Positions 61,201 to 64,000 of a DNA stretch of 64,000 bases are shown here, in pieces. Source of the stretch: Opisthocomus hoazin (taxonomy: Eukaryota > Chordata > Aves > Opisthocomiformes > Opisthocomidae); NCBI RefSeq assembly GCF_030867145.1, contig NC_134431.1, positions 10,803,089 through 10,867,088 of the forward strand. The letters run 5' to 3'. The stretch's first letter is position 1; the number at the start of each line of letters is the position of its first letter. A program made the translations under genes and the position numbers. The notes under the pieces are model-generated. The model did not search any database. It saw only the letters and a list, made by a program, of their open reading frames with translations, and was not told the DNA's origin.

Positions 61201-64000
61201 CTTGCACTTTTCTTGCTCTCCCATCCCACCCCTGCTCACCTTTTTCTCTGCTCTGGTTGCTGTAATGGGAATAAAACAATGTAGATAGCTGAACCTGTCC
61301 AGCCTTCTTTGCAGGAAAATGCAATCCACGCAGGAAACCATCTCCTATCAAAGAGGTATGTTCAGCTACACTGCTCTGAAGTCCACTGGATAGAGCTGTA
61401 CAGAGTCATGATCAATCATTCTTCCACTCATATTCACCAGATATTTCTGCTGTTTTAAAACTGAGCAATATGAGCAATTATATAGCAACTTTGCTGCAAG
61501 TAGAAGATTTTGCTTCTCTACAAACCTGCACGTGTTCCACAGAATTTCTTAGCCTAAACCTGTTTAACTCCAATGATTAGATGGGCCTTTTACTTTGCAC
61601 CAAACTTAAATCTGTCCACTTGTATTTTCAAGATCTCAAACGATTTAGGAATATAAACCCATTCTCAAATGTAATTTAGGGTCTTAGGAGTTAGTTCAAC
61701 TGCTTTTTAATAAGTATTGCATTCAGCTCATATTATTTAGAAAGATGGGGCTTCAGTGTGTAACTCATTTTTGTACTTTTGAAAATTTTATCTAGGCAGA
61801 TTCAATTCTGAAATATATATTTAAATACAACATATCTGACATACTTTCCTCCTAGCCATATTCAAGCCATAAAAAGAAAATCAGATAAATGGCTCTGATC
61901 CAAGTTATTGCTTTAGTCATTAGGCCCTTCTACAGCTTTATGCCAGCTTCTGGAAATGAAGTTCGGGAGTCCAGGTTTCCTATGCAGCAATAAATTTAAA
62001 TACCATAAACAGTCCCCTCAGACAGCTACTCCTATGCCGGAGCTGGTGTCTCTGATGCAACCATTTCTAGCGTAGTTCTCTGAACACAGGACTCAACTTT
62101 CAAGTCCAGGATGACCTGTTTTTCAAGCCTGTGATTCAAAATGTTACTGTATTTCTAATTAGTTTTCATCTAAGCATACAGATCCAAGTTCTATTCTCAG
62201 TGACACTGGTGCACATCCAGATGAAATTAATCAGTCATTTATTCCAGATTTCCAGTAGAATCCCAGCAGCAAATGTTGGCCCATACTTAGTTAATGACCT
62301 GGAAACTATTTTTCAAGATGTAATTTTGTGGTCTATTTTGTACCTCCCTCTAGCGGCAGCAGATATCAAACAAATGAAGCACAAAGGAGACCTTGTCACA
62401 GATCACACACTGAGGTACTGTGCCTATTTCTTGCATGGAAATTTGTTACTCGGAATCAAGGTTGGCTGTAAATCCCACTGTAACTTTTTGGTAATATTGT
62501 AATAAGAAAAGAATCAGTGATTGCATATAACCAAAATTGCTGTTTATTTCCTTTGCCAGTACATGGCACATTCATGTAGCCACAGGTAGTTTCTCCACAC
62601 TTGCCTAGATCACAGCTCTTCTAGTTCCTGGGAGTACTTCTGCGTTGAGTTTTGCCTTCCTCTTCAGGGGAAGGCACAGAACAATTCACCCATTATCAGC
62701 TGATTTATGAGCCCTGGGCTTGCTGCTAGCTCCTCTGGTTTCAATTTCAAACTTGATGACAAACTTGCAAGCCTGAATCAGAGATTCAGGAATGTGGCAG
62801 GCTCCACACGCTAGCCTGACTTACAGCTTTTTCAGCTTTGGCAGAATTTGAGTCTGCAGTTAGCTACATTATAATGAATACTTAAAAACAAATTCCTAAC
62901 AAGAGAAGAAGCAGATGGCGCTGAGGGAGAGCAATTTACAAGTGATGAACAGGCTCTTCCATTTCTGACAAAGGAAAATTTGCCTAGCAGCAACTCTGAA
63001 TCCTACCAATTCTGTCCTTGAGAGTTCCTCCTTCTTAATTAGGAACCCCAAGGAACATTGTTTTGTAATACATAGCTCATTCTCCTTGTTTTCCCCAGTC
63101 TATGCCTGAACGTATGTTACAGATAGACTTACCAGGTGTGATCATGTCTCCATCCATCAGCTAAAGCAGGAGCCTCCTAAAAGCTTATTTCCAGGTCAAT
63201 TATGAAACAAGGAAGGTCCTTTATCTCAGCCTTAGGATTGTGGAAAGTCCCAAGTCTAAGCTTCAATAGAAACCGCCATGATGGATAGATGTATGTTTTG
63301 ATTATTACATTGAGACGGATATATCAACCAAAACAGATGACAAACTTCCAGTAACAAGGAAATGTGATGTTCACAGTATGAGGGATGTATTTTGATATCT
63401 TCAAAAACCGAAGTCTGTGAATCACAATATACTGGTATGTGTCCTGGGGCACGCTTCTGAAGTGGGAGAAACCTTCTGTCATTTAGCTGTCTGATGAAGA
63501 AAATTGTCCCTTTATTAAGAACTAAACCATTAAGTCAACTTCCTATGGCAACCATGTTTTATTCCCATAAATGAGAATTAACAGAATTGACAAAAAAACA
63601 AGACAATCTCATGCCACAGAAATAATGAACTTGCTAAGTTCTGATCAGTGTACCAAAGAACACTGGAAAAAAAGGAAAAGTATACAAAATGTCATCTAAA
63701 AGGGAAACAGGAGAGAGAAAAGGTTTATGTTTTAAGGCAAAGCATTTTCTTTAATGTTTAGTAGACATAGACTTAGTTTTTTCCAAGTCAGTATTTCCAC
63801 TACTGATTAGTGAATCTCAGTACCTATCTTGAGATAACGAAAAAGCGTGTAGTTTTTAGAAAGAGATATCAAAATCAAGACAATTTAGAATGTCTCCCAC
63901 TGGCCAGCTAACAGCTGAAGCATCAAAAAAATATTTGGTGTGTTTGAACATTTTATCTAGGCTGAATTTACCCAGTATACTCCAACACAGGCTTGAACTC
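55224..64000 (-). other. RIPOR3: Upstream RIPOR3 intron or 5' flank
   Basis: 8.8 kb of AT-rich unique sequence. No CpG-island-like promoter, CR1 copy or conserved exon is recognisable. Reading frames such as 62131-62502 (+, 123 codons) and 60971-61351 (-, 126 codons) show no domain. Most likely this is the intron between the ATG exon and a noncoding first exon outside the window. Confidence 0.55.

Noticed and set aside
60971-62502. Frames of 126 (minus) and 123 (plus) codons near 61-62.5 kb
   Set aside because: No recognisable domain, no splice partners, and lengths within chance for this much AT-rich DNA.

Overview
This is a vertebrate nuclear window, almost certainly from a bird. It has short to medium introns, all with GT-AG borders, and three copies of the avian CR1 LINE with typical CR1 3' ends. 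It contains two protein-coding genes that converge, PTPN1 on the plus strand and RIPOR3 on the minus strand. As I recall the human map, the same pair lies tail to tail on chromosome 20q13.

Region 1-21050 is PTPN1 (PTP1B). The window opens inside intron 1, so exon 1 (about 21 codons) lies off the left edge. Eight coding exons (4089-17685) join without a frame break and give residues 22-435. The phosphotyrosine loop, WPD loop, Q-loop, proline-rich stretch and C-terminal ER anchor are all present. A 3' UTR of about 3.4 kb probably ends at the AATAAA at 21029. About 1.1 kb of intergenic DNA follows.

Region 22140-55223 is RIPOR3 (FAM65C), transcribed right to left. I could join 21 coding exons by splice phase from the ATG at 55195 to the stop at 23077. 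They give 943 residues with no internal stop, close to my recollection of the human length (about 950). The protein has a Ser/Arg-rich N-terminus, the RIPOR-family helical/coiled-coil region, a C2-like region, a long low-complexity linker carried by one 585-bp exon, and a helical-repeat C-terminus. The ATG exon begins with 28 bases of 5' UTR after a splice acceptor, so at least one noncoding exon and the promoter lie further right. I could not place them in 55224-64000.

The rest is intron or flanking DNA with CR1 copies, homopolymers, microsatellites and a few small tandem duplications. I saw no novel gene system. The points most worth a second look are: the PTPN1 C-terminus read through a donor-like site; a possible frame-neutral 147-bp extra exon in PTPN1; a possible frame-neutral 216-bp extra exon in RIPOR3; a 24-nt RIPOR3 microexon; and a hairpin-bearing 33-bp duplication in the last PTPN1 intron.
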